Assembly: GCF_019711515.1 (NCBI RefSeq)
Contig: NZ_JAIGNO010000008.1
Span: forward strand, 1 to 64,000
DNA: 64,000 nt
Origin: Qipengyuania qiaonensis
GTDB taxonomy: Bacteria > Pseudomonadota > Alphaproteobacteria > Sphingomonadales > Sphingomonadaceae
Direction: 5' to 3'
Of this stretch, positions 46,001 through 54,970 are shown piece after piece. The position numbers and the translations under genes are program-made. Under the pieces are notes generated by a model. That model did not search any database. It saw only the letters and a program-made list of their open reading frames with translations, and was not told the DNA's origin. The stretch's first letter is position 1. Each line of letters opens with the position of its first letter.

Positions 46001-46726
46001 ATGCAATTCAACGAACGCATCTATGAAATCGCGCTTGTCGAGGATGACGGCGCCCTTCGCACATTGCTGACTCGGCATATCCGACAGAGCGGGTTCCCTA
46101 TTCGAGGCTATGCGACCGCGGCGGAATTCCGCGCGTCGGCGGAGCGATACGATCTGGTCATCCTAGACGTCATGCTTCCCGGCACGAGCGGCCTTGATCT
46201 GTGCCGATGGCTACGTCAGCGAAGCACCGTGCCGATCATCTTCATCAGCGCGCGCTCGAGCCATACGGACCGCATAGTGGGGCTTGAGCTAGGGGCCGAC
46301 GATTATCTCGTCAAACCGGTCGATCCAGGCGAATTGGTCGCGCGCATCCGCTCGGTCCTTCGGCGACATGAACAGCCAGCCGGCCGCGACACGCAGGACC
46401 ATTCGGCGATCGCGCGGTTCGATGGCTGGCAGATTGATCGGCGCCGTCGAGAGCTGTTTGCTCCGGACGGTGGACGCCTATCGATCTCGGAGGCAGAATT
46501 CGATCTCTTGAACGTGCTGGTGGACATGCCGCAGCGCGTGATCGGCAGGAACACGCTTCTAGAACATTCTCGCGACCGCCTGCCGGGACGCGATAGCGGC
46601 GATCGCAGCGTCGATGTCTTGGTCAGCCGGTTGCGGCGCAAGCTCGGTTCGGTCGAAGGGGGGCGCGAACTTATCCGCACCGTCCGCGGTGTCGGCTACG
46701 TTTTCACCGGGCAAGTCGAACGGTGA
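46001..46726 (+). CDS. OmpR-family response regulator
   Basis: The receiver has ALVEDDGALR, phospho-acceptor Asp56 (LVILDVMLPGTSGL), IIFISARSS and a conserved Lys in DDYLVKPVDPGEL. The winged helix (SISEAEFDLLNVLVDMP, DVLVSRLRRKLGS, RTVRGVGYVFTGQ) is complete. ATG 46001 (MQFNERIYE) is preferred; the frame is open to 45968. The stop overlaps the kinase start (GTGA). Confidence 0.92.
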   Translation: MQFNERIYEIALVEDDGALRTLLTRHIRQSGFPIRGYATAAEFRASAERYDLVILDVMLPGTSGLDLCRWLRQRSTVPIIFISARSSHTDRIVGLELGADDYLVKPVDPGELVARIRSVLRRHEQPAGRDTQDHSAIARFDGWQIDRRRRELFAPDGGRLSISEAEFDLLNVLVDMPQRVIGRNTLLEHSRDRLPGRDSGDRSVDVLVSRLRRKLGSVEGGRELIRTVRGVGYVFTGQVER

Positions 46727-48072
46727 TCGGTCGCGGCCGGCTCTGGCCGAAAGGGTTCACGGGCCGTGTCACGCTGGTCCTGGCGCTGGCCGTACTCGTG
46801 CAGTTCCTGGCCGGAAGTCTCCTGATGGGCGCCGGCGAAACCCACATCCAGCGCCAGCATCTTGGCAAACGGATCGCCGAGCAGCTGTTGATCGCAAAAC
46901 GGGTCGTGGAGGCCGTTGCACCGTCCGACCGTGTACCGTTGCTCACAAGCTTTTCGACCATACATCTACAAATGTGGCTCGTCGAAGGGGAGCCCGAGAT
47001 CGGCCCAGGCATCGAATCCGACGCCAGCGAAATCGCCCAATCGATCATGCTCTGGGAGCCGGAACTTGGCGATCATTCCCTGCGCCTGGCTCTGGTCCGC
47101 AGGTCTCCGCTCGATCTCGATCGCCATCTAAAGGGAGCCCTCGAAATAGACGAGGGTGTCTGGATCGCGTTCGAGGCGAACGAACCGGTGGCCGGCTGGA
47201 CTGCACTGATCGGGACATCGATACGGGTCGGCATCGTGGCGCTTCTGGTCCTCGGATCGGCAGCGGTGCTCGTGCGAACTCTGAGCGCGCCGCTCAGACG
47301 CTTGTCCTCAGATGCACAATTGATCGGTACGTCCGCGCGCATTTCGTTCGACGAGCAGTCCGGACCGCTTGAATTGCGCCAGGTGTCTCACGCGCTCAAC
47401 TCGATGCAGGACCGCATTGAGGGCGTCATGAACCAGCGCACGCAGGCCCTGATGGCCGTCGGTCACGATCTGCGCACGCCGCTTGCCCGGTTGCGGCTTC
47501 GGATCGGTGCGATCAGTGATGAGCAGGACTGTGCAGAGGCTCGCGCAGACATCGATCAAATGACTAGGATGCTGCAGGAACTGCTCGATTTCTTCGAGAC
47601 CGGCGATTTGCAGAAGGATTACCAGCCGACCGATCTGTCCAGCCTGTGTCAGACCATTGGAGAGAAATTTGACGATCTGGGGTTCGACGTCCGCTACCGG
47701 GGACCCGAACGGGCGATTGTTGATGCGCTGCACGGTTCTCTGACCAGAGCGATCGAAAACCTAGCCGACAATGCCGTGAAGTACGGAAGGGATCCGACGA
47801 TAAGCCTCGCCCTAAATGGCGGTTGCGCAATCATCGCCGTGGAGGATCGAGGTCCCGGGATACCTTGGGCGGACATGAGGCGCGTGATGCAACCGTTCGA
47901 AAGGCTCGATACCGCCCGGTCCGATCGCTATCCCGGCATGGGCTTGGGACTGAGCATCGTGGTCAACGTAGCGGAAGCTCATGGCGGAAGGCTCGAGCTG
48001 TCAAGGCTGGAACCAACGGGTCTGCGCGCCGCCCTCATCATACCGCGAAAACAGCCACCGGAAAAACTTTGA
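46723..48072 (+). CDS. Sensor histidine kinase, EnvZ-like
   Basis: This 449-residue kinase has a GTG start. Two membrane helices (about 16-36, RVTLVLALAVLVQFLAGSLL, and 166-186, VGIVALLVLGSAAVLV) enclose a periplasmic sensor domain. HAMP is followed by AVGHDLRTPLARLRLRIG with the active His. ATPase boxes N (IENLADNAVKYG), G1 (VEDRGPGIP) and G2 (GMGLGLSIV) are present. The gene ends 85 bp before the first carbonic-anhydrase gene, so the pair may control the bicarbonate-related genes that follow. Confidence 0.92.
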   Translation: MIGRGRLWPKGFTGRVTLVLALAVLVQFLAGSLLMGAGETHIQRQHLGKRIAEQLLIAKRVVEAVAPSDRVPLLTSFSTIHLQMWLVEGEPEIGPGIESDASEIAQSIMLWEPELGDHSLRLALVRRSPLDLDRHLKGALEIDEGVWIAFEANEPVAGWTALIGTSIRVGIVALLVLGSAAVLVRTLSAPLRRLSSDAQLIGTSARISFDEQSGPLELRQVSHALNSMQDRIEGVMNQRTQALMAVGHDLRTPLARLRLRIGAISDEQDCAEARADIDQMTRMLQELLDFFETGDLQKDYQPTDLSSLCQTIGEKFDDLGFDVRYRGPERAIVDALHGSLTRAIENLADNAVKYGRDPTISLALNGGCAIIAVEDRGPGIPWADMRRVMQPFERLDTARSDRYPGMGLGLSIVVNVAEAHGGRLELSRLEPTGLRAALIIPRKQPPEKL

Positions 48073-48157
48073 AATAAAGTGAGCATCTTGCGGAAACGCG
48101 CGGATCAGATTGTGCACTGCGACAAAGGGCCATCGGCCTGCAACCAAGGAGTGCACC

Positions 48158-48841
48158 ATGAAACGATTGATGGAAGGCGTCACGCGGTTCCGCGAGGATA
48201 TCTATCCCGAACACGAGGAGAACCTGCGAACCCTCGGACGCGAAGGACAGAATCCGAAGACGCTGATGATCAGCTGTTCGGACAGCCGCGTCGTTCCTGA
48301 ACTGATCACCCAATCGCTTCCCGGCGACCTCTTCGTGATCCGGAATGCAGGCAACATCGTGCCGCCGTGGCAGGCGATCAACGGCGGTGTGACCTCGACC
48401 ATCGAATACGCGGTGGTAGGGCTCGGGGTGACGGACATCGTGATCTGCGGGCATGCGGATTGCGGCGCGATGAAGGCGCATTTCGCACCCGCCGGCGCGC
48501 TCGACGCCATGCCGTCCGTCAAGGCATGGATCGGCCATTCCACCGCCGCGCGCGACATTGTCCACGCCTGTTGCGAGGGCGTCGGCGAACAGGACAAACT
48601 CGATCGGCTGGTGGAAGAAAACGTTATCCTTCAACTAGTGCATCTGCGCAGTCACCCGTCCGTTGCCGCCGCGCTCGCCAGCGGTAAGCTGAGGCTGCAC
48701 GGCTGGGTGTTCGATATCGAAAGCGGTTCAATCCGTGCGCTTGATGGCAGCACCGGCCGGTTCGCCGCCTTGGGCGAAGGAGGCGATCCGCCTGTCGCCG
48801 ACGCCCGCTCAGAGCCTGCCGCACAAAAAGAAGCGGCCTAA
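48158..48841 (+). CDS. Beta-class carbonic anhydrase
   Basis: The enzyme interconverts CO2 and bicarbonate. The 227-residue product has all zinc and catalytic residues: ISCSDSRVVPE (Cys40, Asp42, Arg44) and ICGHADCGAMKA (His and Cys). The ATG follows an AAGGAG ribosome site. A Pro/Ala-rich tail of about 25 residues extends beyond the domain. It is first in the order anhydrase, SulP transporter, anhydrase-like protein. Confidence 0.92.
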   Translation: MKRLMEGVTRFREDIYPEHEENLRTLGREGQNPKTLMISCSDSRVVPELITQSLPGDLFVIRNAGNIVPPWQAINGGVTSTIEYAVVGLGVTDIVICGHADCGAMKAHFAPAGALDAMPSVKAWIGHSTAARDIVHACCEGVGEQDKLDRLVEENVILQLVHLRSHPSVAAALASGKLRLHGWVFDIESGSIRALDGSTGRFAALGEGGDPPVADARSEPAAQKEAA

Positions 48842-48854
48842 GCCCCTCGCTTTT

Positions 48855-48896
48855 GAGCCGGTGCGTTGTTCGCAGGAGAACCCGCCGCGCCGGCTC
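48855..48896 (+). terminator. Hairpin between anhydrase and transporter genes
   Basis: GAGCCGG and CCGGCTC pair across a 28-base loop that can form further GC pairs. AACCTTCTTTCT follows. It could act as a partial terminator setting lower expression of the downstream genes, or as an mRNA-stabilising hairpin. Confidence 0.35.
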
Positions 48897-48982
48897 AACC
48901 TTCTTTCTACCGCAGACGATTGCTGCCGGTCGGAATGGCTCGGCACGCGCTCAAATACTCGAATGCATGCAAAGGAATCGAC

Positions 48983-50563
48983 GTGATTGAGAAAACGACA
49001 TTCTTGTCCTCGCTGGGCAAGGATATCCCCGCATCGATCGTTGTGGCGTTGGTGGCCCTGCCACTGTGTCTCGGCATCGCCCTGGCATCCGGCGCTCCGC
49101 TCTTTTCGGGTCTGATCGCCGGTATCGTCGGCGGCATCGTGGTCGGCACCCTGTCCAAGTCGCAGTTGTCGGTTAGCGGGCCTGCGGCAGGCCTGACCGT
49201 CATCGTGCTCGATGCCTTGGAGGTCCTTCCTAGCTGGGAGGTCTTCTTGCTCGCGGTGGCCCTGTCCGGCCTAATCCAGGTGGCGCTGTTCTTCACCCGG
49301 TCGGGCACGCTTTCGGAATTCGTTCCCAGTTCTGTCATCACCGGCATGCTGGCGGCTATCGGCCTAATATTGATACTCAAGCAGATCCCCCATGCCCTCG
49401 GCTACGACGGCGATTTCCAAGGCAGCCTCAGCTTCCTCCAGCCCGATGGGCTCAACACGCTTTCCGCGTTGTTCTACGCTGCGCGGGACTTCTTCCTTCC
49501 AGGGCCGATGCTGATCGCCCTGATATCGCTCTGTTTCCTGTTCTGGTGGGATGCGAAAAAACCGAAAGACGGCCCGTTGCGGCTACTTCCTGGCCCGTTG
49601 GTCGTGGTGATCTTTGGCGTTCTGGCCAACGAGGCCTTCAGGCTGTTTGCACCAGCGCTCGCCATCGAACCGAGCCACTTGGTACAGGTTCCAATGGCCG
49701 GTTCGCTGGGCGAGTTCGTGGGCCAGTTCCGCACGCCTGACTTTAGCGCCATCGGCATGGCGGATGTGTGGATCGTGGCTCTCACGCTAGCGATCGTCGC
49801 GAGCCTCGAATCCCTGCTCTGTGTCAAAGCGGTTGACGAGCTAGATCCTCGCCGCCGGACGACCGACAAGAATCATGAGTTATTGGCGCAGGGCGGAGGC
49901 AACTTCCTTTCTGGGCTGATCGGCGGTCTTCCGCTCACTTCGGTCATCGTGCGCTCCTCAGCCAATGTCGCGGCAGGGGCCGAAACGAAGAGTTCCGCTA
50001 TCCTCCACGGCTTTTGGCTTTTGCTCAGCGTGCTACTGGTCCCCGCGCTGTTGAACCTGATCCCGCTCGCGGCTCTTGCCGCGATCCTGGTCCAGGTCGG
50101 CTACAAGCTCAACACGCCTGAACTCTACCTTCGGCGTTGGCAGCAGGGATGGCACCAGTTCGTGCCCTTCATCGCGACGATCTCTGCGATCCTGTTCACG
50201 GACTTGCTGCGCGGCATCATCATCGGCCTCTCCATTGGCTTTGTCTTTGTCGTCGCGCGCAATTTTCGCACTGCGGTCAGCGTGGCGAACGACGATGCGT
50301 TCTGGTTGGTCAGCGCCAGGCGCAACCTCTATTTCATCCACAAATACGAACTGCAAAAATCGCTCGGCAAGGTGCCGGATGGCGCCAGCGTAGTGATCGA
50401 TCTCGAGCGGGCGGAGTTCGTCGATCCTGACAATGTCGACATCATCAACAGCTTCGCGCGTAACGCGAAATTTCGTGACATCACGTTGAGTATCCGGGGC
50501 GATATCGACCACCTCGACGCCGTGCGGCTCGATGCTCCACGAAAGAAGGTTGCTTACGCATGA
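48983..50563 (+). CDS. SulP-family anion transporter (bicarbonate or sulfate)
   Basis: This 526-residue inner-membrane transporter of the SulP/SLC26 family has the start GTG 48983 supported by AAAGGA. About 10-12 helices begin with DIPASIVVALVALPLCLGIA, and LIAGIVGGIVVGTLSKSQLS and SGPAAGLTVIVL are family blocks. A C-terminal STAS-like domain follows (ASVVIDLERAEFVDPDNVDI). Members that sit beside carbonic-anhydrase genes are generally thought to import bicarbonate. Its stop overlaps the next gene by 4 bp (ATGA). Confidence 0.92.
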   Translation: MIEKTTFLSSLGKDIPASIVVALVALPLCLGIALASGAPLFSGLIAGIVGGIVVGTLSKSQLSVSGPAAGLTVIVLDALEVLPSWEVFLLAVALSGLIQVALFFTRSGTLSEFVPSSVITGMLAAIGLILILKQIPHALGYDGDFQGSLSFLQPDGLNTLSALFYAARDFFLPGPMLIALISLCFLFWWDAKKPKDGPLRLLPGPLVVVIFGVLANEAFRLFAPALAIEPSHLVQVPMAGSLGEFVGQFRTPDFSAIGMADVWIVALTLAIVASLESLLCVKAVDELDPRRRTTDKNHELLAQGGGNFLSGLIGGLPLTSVIVRSSANVAAGAETKSSAILHGFWLLLSVLLVPALLNLIPLAALAAILVQVGYKLNTPELYLRRWQQGWHQFVPFIATISAILFTDLLRGIIIGLSIGFVFVVARNFRTAVSVANDDAFWLVSARRNLYFIHKYELQKSLGKVPDGASVVIDLERAEFVDPDNVDIINSFARNAKFRDITLSIRGDIDHLDAVRLDAPRKKVAYA

Positions 50564-51258
50564 AAACCATCCGCGAACTGATTCTGTCGAACAAGACGTG
50601 GTCTGCAGAGATGCGGGAGCGCAAGAAGGACTACTTCGCGCAGCAAACGTCTGGTCAATCGCCCGAGATTATGTGGATCGGCGGATCGGACAGCCGCGTG
50701 TCGCCACAGCACATAACGCAGACCCGCCCTGGTGAGTTGTTCATTCACCGAAATCTCGCCAACCTTGTTTATCAGGATGACGACAATCTTATGGCGGATC
50801 TCCAGCACGCGATCGAGGACTTCAAGGTCGCGCATATCATCCTTTGCGGCCATTACGGATGCAGCGGTCTCCAAACGGCGATGACGGATGGTGGGTCCGG
50901 TCACGTGCGTTCGTGGCTTTTGGCAGCGCGAGAGGTTTTCGCCATGCATCGCGCGGAGCTCGAGGCGATCGACGATCGGGTGCAACGGCAGGACCGAATG
51001 GCCGAACTTAACGTGCGCGAACAATTGGTCCGCCTGGCGAACACCGACACCGTCCGTTCCGCCTTCGAACGGGGGCAAGATCTGACATTGCATGGCTGGG
51101 TCTACGATTTGCGCAGCGGGCTCTTGGCTGAGCTGTTGGAAATCGACCCGACCGGGCAACTGTCAGAAATCGCTGTGCAGGATTTGGAAGAGAAAGCAAA
51201 ACGTAAGGCGGGCGGACACGCTGCCTTGTCCCCGCCAGCACTGATGGCACAGGTTTGA
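50560..51258 (+). CDS. Can-type carbonic-anhydrase homologue lacking zinc ligand Cys42
   Basis: This 232-residue protein lines up without gaps in its first 100 residues with E. coli Can as I recall it. Asp44, Arg46, His98 and Cys101 are kept (GGSDSRV and CGHYGCSG), but position 42, normally the zinc-binding Cys of the C-x-D-x-R motif, is Gly (codon GGA). Activity as a normal anhydrase is therefore doubtful. The gene is translationally coupled to the SulP transporter, so a regulatory or structural role is possible. The last ten or so residues (SPPALMAQV) seem to come from an IS remnant, which supplies the stop codon. Confidence 0.88.
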   Translation: MKTIRELILSNKTWSAEMRERKKDYFAQQTSGQSPEIMWIGGSDSRVSPQHITQTRPGELFIHRNLANLVYQDDDNLMADLQHAIEDFKVAHIILCGHYGCSGLQTAMTDGGSGHVRSWLLAAREVFAMHRAELEAIDDRVQRQDRMAELNVREQLVRLANTDTVRSAFERGQDLTLHGWVYDLRSGLLAELLEIDPTGQLSEIAVQDLEEKAKRKAGGHAALSPPALMAQV

Positions 51259-51406
51259 GGTCATGATTTAAGGTGGAATTGGGCTTCGTCGTAGTGCCGA
51301 AGGTACAAAGATGAAGCCCAAACGCCCAAGGTCCAAATCGCTTGCCGGGCAGGCGAAAGAATTTCCCCGCCCGCTCGCCCTCAGCATAACCGACGAATTC
51401 TGCTGA
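51226..51406 (+). mobile_element. IS3-family left-end remnant with truncated orfA
   Basis: Positions 51244-51302 match the element end at the window start (minus strand) at 52 of 59 bases; weaker similarity reaches back to about 51226, inside the anhydrase gene. An ATG at 51311 opens a 31-codon frame starting MKPKRPRSKSLAGQ, like IS3 OrfA N-termini, and then diverges after about 51350. The rest of the IS is missing. Between 51407 and 51588 no gene is recognised, though one frame before 51510 reads SEIFKPAFESLFSPTRPDL, perhaps another gene's tail. Confidence 0.55.
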
Positions 51407-51588
51407 ATGTTTTGACGACGGACAGACTTGAGCGAAATCTTCAAGCCCGCTTTCGAGAGCCTGTTCAGTCCGACGCGGCCTGATCTGGAAAATCGCGAAA
51501 CCGCATAATGGTCATTTATCAACCTGGCCGTTTGCCCGGCGCGTAGTTGGGGCAATCAGTAGTTCTCGCGGTGCCGAGTCGAGCCAAC

Positions 51589-53478
51589 TTAGAGGCTGAC
51601 ATCGATAAAGCTGAGATGGGGCTCGTAGTCTGTCACCGCACAAGAATACCTGATGGATGCATCGTCATTTTCGTCGACTAGAGTGAAGCCCAGTCTTGTG
51701 TAGAAATCGGACACCATACCGTTCCGGTCCGTAGGGATGTAAAGCGCTTGGATTTCTTCGATTCTCGCTTGCGCGGCGGCTTCGAACAGGTTGTTCATCA
51801 CGGTCTGCTCGACACCTCGTTCTAACACACGACATGACTGCAGCCATGTGTCGATGGACCAGGCATTGTCATCTCTTCGCACGATCACCACACCGATCAT
51901 GCCGTGCTGAGCAAACTTGTCTTCTAGGCGAACCTGCCATCCTATCAGGCCCGGATCGTCCTCCATTCTCCTGACCTCATCTTCGCTGTAGCGCCGTGTG
52001 GTCAGATTGAATTGATTGGATTTGTTGATCAACTGAGCGATGCGGCTACGCCCGGCTTCGTCGAACGGCGCGATCGTCATGCGCATTTCGAGTGAAGTTA
52101 GGTAATCCTCGTAGTTCCCGATTTTGGCTCGAATTTCGGCAGCCGCTGCCCGCCCGCCATAGCTCTCTGCCCGAGAAACATCCTCCTTGTTCAGAGGAAG
52201 ATGATCGAACAGGCCCGATTGGGCGATCCGTTCGATGTAGAAAGACGGATCGTCGCCGATTTCCACCGTCGAAACGAGAGGCAACTCCTGCCTTACCCGT
52301 TCGCGTTCGGCGGCATTGTCGTCGACGAATACGAAGGACTCGAGACCTAGACTGAGCGTTTCGGCTATCGTTTTGATATTCGTAGCCTTGTCGCTCCAGT
52401 TCGCTTGAAACACGGCGACATGGTCTTCCTTAAGAACCATCTCGGTATGCTTGCGAAATGGCTCGCGGGCGATTTCATCGGTGTTCTTCGAACATACGGC
52501 CAGCACTACACCGCGTTCGCGCAAGCTCAGGACAAAATTCTGAAATGCGACAAACGCTTCTCCCTCAGGCGAATTCTGGCCCAGCCTGATCCCAGCGAGA
52601 CCGTCGTCGCCGATAACGCCGCCCCACAACGTGTTGTCGAGATCAAGAACAAGGCCGCGCGCTGCCTTCCCTTTCATCGCTGCCAACAAAGCGGCAATAT
52701 TGTCGGCGGCCAAGGGACACACATCAACACTGAAAGGTATCTTGGCCGCGTGGTAGCGGACGGGATCGAGCCAGGTTTCCAGTCCAACCCGGCTAGCCAG
52801 CGCCGCTTGATCCCATATTAGCCAGCGACCCTCCCTGGCGCCTTCTGCGAGCAAAAGGTTGATGCGATGCCGGAAGCGCGCGGATGTGCCGGGTGTTGCC
52901 AGTTCCGACGATGAGACCTGTAGAGCCCCAGGAAGAGTACCAAATATTGCTTGGCAGCCCGATTTCTCTTGAGCGGCGGCGGCTAAGGCAGCGACAAGGT
53001 TCGCTGCATCCGCAAGCGCTTCGTCTTCGGCAGCTTGATCGAGCATCGGTCGCTTGCTTGCAAACGCGCTTTCATCGAGCACTACCAGCAGCGCATCCAG
53101 AGAACGACCAAAACAGTTGGCAGGCGAGTAGCCAAAACTTGCGACGCTGTCGTAGGGTGCCTCTACCGAAGATATTTTGAGACCCCGGGCCAAGCCAGAG
53201 GCGGCCAGTGGATCAGGAAGATAGCTCAGCGTACGATTGCCAAGAAGTCCGATGGTTACCGGCGTAAATGAGGAACCCGTTAGACCCGCCTTATCCAGTT
53301 TTTTGGCAAGGCGCTCGATCCGCAATTGTTCGCGCATACCCAATTGCTGGTTGGCCAAAGTCTTGAGCGCGACATAATCCGGCTCGCGACCGTCTGCGAA
53401 TACACCTTCGATATCGGTGAGCCGTTCGGCCCAGTCCTGCGCCAAAGGAGGTCGCCAGGGAAAATTGCCGACCGTCAT
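51589..53478 (-). CDS. FkbH-like HAD-IIIC protein
   Basis: This 629-residue protein starts MTVGNFPWRPPL. An N-terminal region of about 265 residues (SGNH-like in this family) is followed by the HAD-IIIC domain with LVLDLDNTLWGGVIGDDG (Asp279, Asp281), VLAVCSKNTDEIA and FVFVDDNAAER. A C-terminal GNAT-like region holds INKSNQFNLTTRRYSE and MVSDFYTRLGF. Family proteins such as FkbH take 1,3-bisphosphoglycerate, remove phosphate and load the glyceryl group on an acyl carrier protein. The start overlaps the ACP stop by 4 bp (ATGA), so the two are direct partners. Confidence 0.92.
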   Translation of the reverse strand: MTVGNFPWRPPLAQDWAERLTDIEGVFADGREPDYVALKTLANQQLGMREQLRIERLAKKLDKAGLTGSSFTPVTIGLLGNRTLSYLPDPLAASGLARGLKISSVEAPYDSVASFGYSPANCFGRSLDALLVVLDESAFASKRPMLDQAAEDEALADAANLVAALAAAAQEKSGCQAIFGTLPGALQVSSSELATPGTSARFRHRINLLLAEGAREGRWLIWDQAALASRVGLETWLDPVRYHAAKIPFSVDVCPLAADNIAALLAAMKGKAARGLVLDLDNTLWGGVIGDDGLAGIRLGQNSPEGEAFVAFQNFVLSLRERGVVLAVCSKNTDEIAREPFRKHTEMVLKEDHVAVFQANWSDKATNIKTIAETLSLGLESFVFVDDNAAERERVRQELPLVSTVEIGDDPSFYIERIAQSGLFDHLPLNKEDVSRAESYGGRAAAAEIRAKIGNYEDYLTSLEMRMTIAPFDEAGRSRIAQLINKSNQFNLTTRRYSEDEVRRMEDDPGLIGWQVRLEDKFAQHGMIGVVIVRRDDNAWSIDTWLQSCRVLERGVEQTVMNNLFEAAAQARIEEIQALYIPTDRNGMVSDFYTRLGFTLVDENDDASIRYSCAVTDYEPHLSFIDVSL

Positions 53479-53720
53479 CCGCTCTGTTTCGCAGCCGCTC
53501 TGACGAGATCTCCGAGGTTCTTGAAACTCTGCATTTCGGACGTGCCGAAATGAACGCCCAGTTCCATCTCGATCATGACCATCAACCGGACATGCGAAAG
53601 GCTGTCCCACTGAGCCACATCGTTTGCGGTTGTTTCCATGGTGACGGGACCGTCATATTCATCGAACAGGTCCCGGATGATTTCGGTGACCTTGTCGAGA
53701 ATGGCTTGGTGTTCTGACAT
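53475..53720 (-). CDS. Acyl carrier protein
   Basis: This carrier protein has 81 residues. The phosphopantetheine attachment Ser40 is in QWDSLSHVRL. Acidic helices follow (MIEMELGVHF). The start at ATG 53720 (MSEHQAILDK) excludes an upstream extension of 39 codons that lies in the end of the previous gene. It is probably loaded by the overlapping FkbH-like protein. A distinct small ACP next to MBOAT and SGNH genes recalls DltC. Confidence 0.92.
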   Translation of the reverse strand: MSEHQAILDKVTEIIRDLFDEYDGPVTMETTANDVAQWDSLSHVRLMVMIEMELGVHFGTSEMQSFKNLGDLVRAAAKQSG

Positions 53721-53745
53721 GTTTTCAATCCTTCTAGTCGGCTGA

Positions 53746-54966
53746 CTATGAGGTGCTCGAATTCGATCGCGTGTTTTCGGATGGTTCCGTGGCGGTCGCG
53801 CGACCCAGATAGCTGTTTGTGAGGCGATAATTTTCAACTGCGGAGCGAATGGCTCTTTCGTGGGTCGGAAAGTTGTCGCGGGTCAAGCGACCGGTTCCGG
53901 TCGTTGTAGCAGTAACAAACCTGCGCAGGATTGCAGGGTCGTACACATGTCCGACCTCACGAAAATTGGCGAGGTCGCCGGCTACGGCGGGATCGTCGTC
54001 AAAAGCGAAGATGTTCACATGTGGCAGGTCGCCGACGGCATTCACAAGGCAGCGCCGCGCGATCATCTGTTCGTCGAGCAGGGTTGGGCTGATATCGTTT
54101 CGACGGACATAGTAAAAGGCATAGGAGGCGATGGGGATCATTATGTCCACCTTGACTCCTCTGTCGGAGAGCGCCCTCACATCCGGGACGAGTTGATCGT
54201 TTATGGCATGAAAACTGGCGCAATCCCTGCCGCTCGAAGCCCCGATCTCCGTTCGATGGCGCTCGACCAATCGCGCGATCTTGGTCATTTCCGACGGATG
54301 CTGAAAGCCCTCATACATCTTATCGACATAGGTTTTGTAGGTCGCATCGTCCGGATTGCTGTACGATAGATTGCCGCCCAGTATATCGAATGCTTTTCGG
54401 ATGGTGGGGAAGTTCACCATACGAAGGTCGTTGGTGATATCGCTATCATAGAGAAACGCCGGAAAGCTGCGATTGGTGACTTCGGGGTCTTGAATGTATG
54501 TCCAATCGAATGTCAGGATCACATGCTGGATCGTCGGATTTGCAACCAGCCGATCGAGAACCAGATCCCGGTCGCGAGGTCGGGGACCACCATAGCTGAG
54601 ATTTGCAACATGGGCGTCTGGGCCGAGAACACCCTTCATGTATTCTGGCGTGTACATCGCGGTTACCGAACTTCCCACGAGGAACGTGTTGTAGGCCGGA
54701 TCCTTGGCCGCAACATCGATCCAGTCGATAACCAAGTCTCTGGGTGTGTCACCTCGTTCTATGCGCGGTTCGGCGCCCCAGCTGTAGATGTTGTGGGGAT
54801 CGACCGCGATTACGATGGCTGCAAGCGACAGATAAATGACTGTGATAAGAGACGCCGCCAAGATCATCGGGCGTGTCGACCGCCAGCGAATCGCGGATAG
54901 AGAGGCCTTGACGGGGGCTCGCGCCCCAGGTGGCGCAAAATTCGCTGACAGGATCGGTTTCGTCAT
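53746..54966 (-). CDS. Membrane-anchored SGNH-like protein (DltD/AlgX-like role)
   Basis: This 406-residue protein has one N-terminal membrane helix (about residues 34-55, MILAASLITVIYLSLAAIVI) and a large extracytoplasmic part. NTFLVGSSVTAMY holds the candidate catalytic Ser of an SGNH fold (Ser99 or Ser100), and a late FREVGHVYDPAIL block fits the Asp/His end of such folds. NLSYGGPRP is a likely oxyanion segment. Its gene starts 4 bp after the MBOAT stop and lies 25 bp before the ACP gene. In MBOAT systems (AlgI with AlgJ/AlgX, DltB with DltD) such proteins move the acyl group on to the polymer. Assignment rests on motifs and context. Confidence 0.8.
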   Translation of the reverse strand: MTKPILSANFAPPGARAPVKASLSAIRWRSTRPMILAASLITVIYLSLAAIVIAVDPHNIYSWGAEPRIERGDTPRDLVIDWIDVAAKDPAYNTFLVGSSVTAMYTPEYMKGVLGPDAHVANLSYGGPRPRDRDLVLDRLVANPTIQHVILTFDWTYIQDPEVTNRSFPAFLYDSDITNDLRMVNFPTIRKAFDILGGNLSYSNPDDATYKTYVDKMYEGFQHPSEMTKIARLVERHRTEIGASSGRDCASFHAINDQLVPDVRALSDRGVKVDIMIPIASYAFYYVRRNDISPTLLDEQMIARRCLVNAVGDLPHVNIFAFDDDPAVAGDLANFREVGHVYDPAILRRFVTATTTGTGRLTRDNFPTHERAIRSAVENYRLTNSYLGRATATEPSENTRSNSSTS

Positions 54967-54970
54967 GCCG

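Noticed and set aside
45555-46001. 148-codon minus-strand ORF and overlapping plus-strand ORFs
   Set aside because: All frames are open because of high GC content; no motif or start signal favours any of them.
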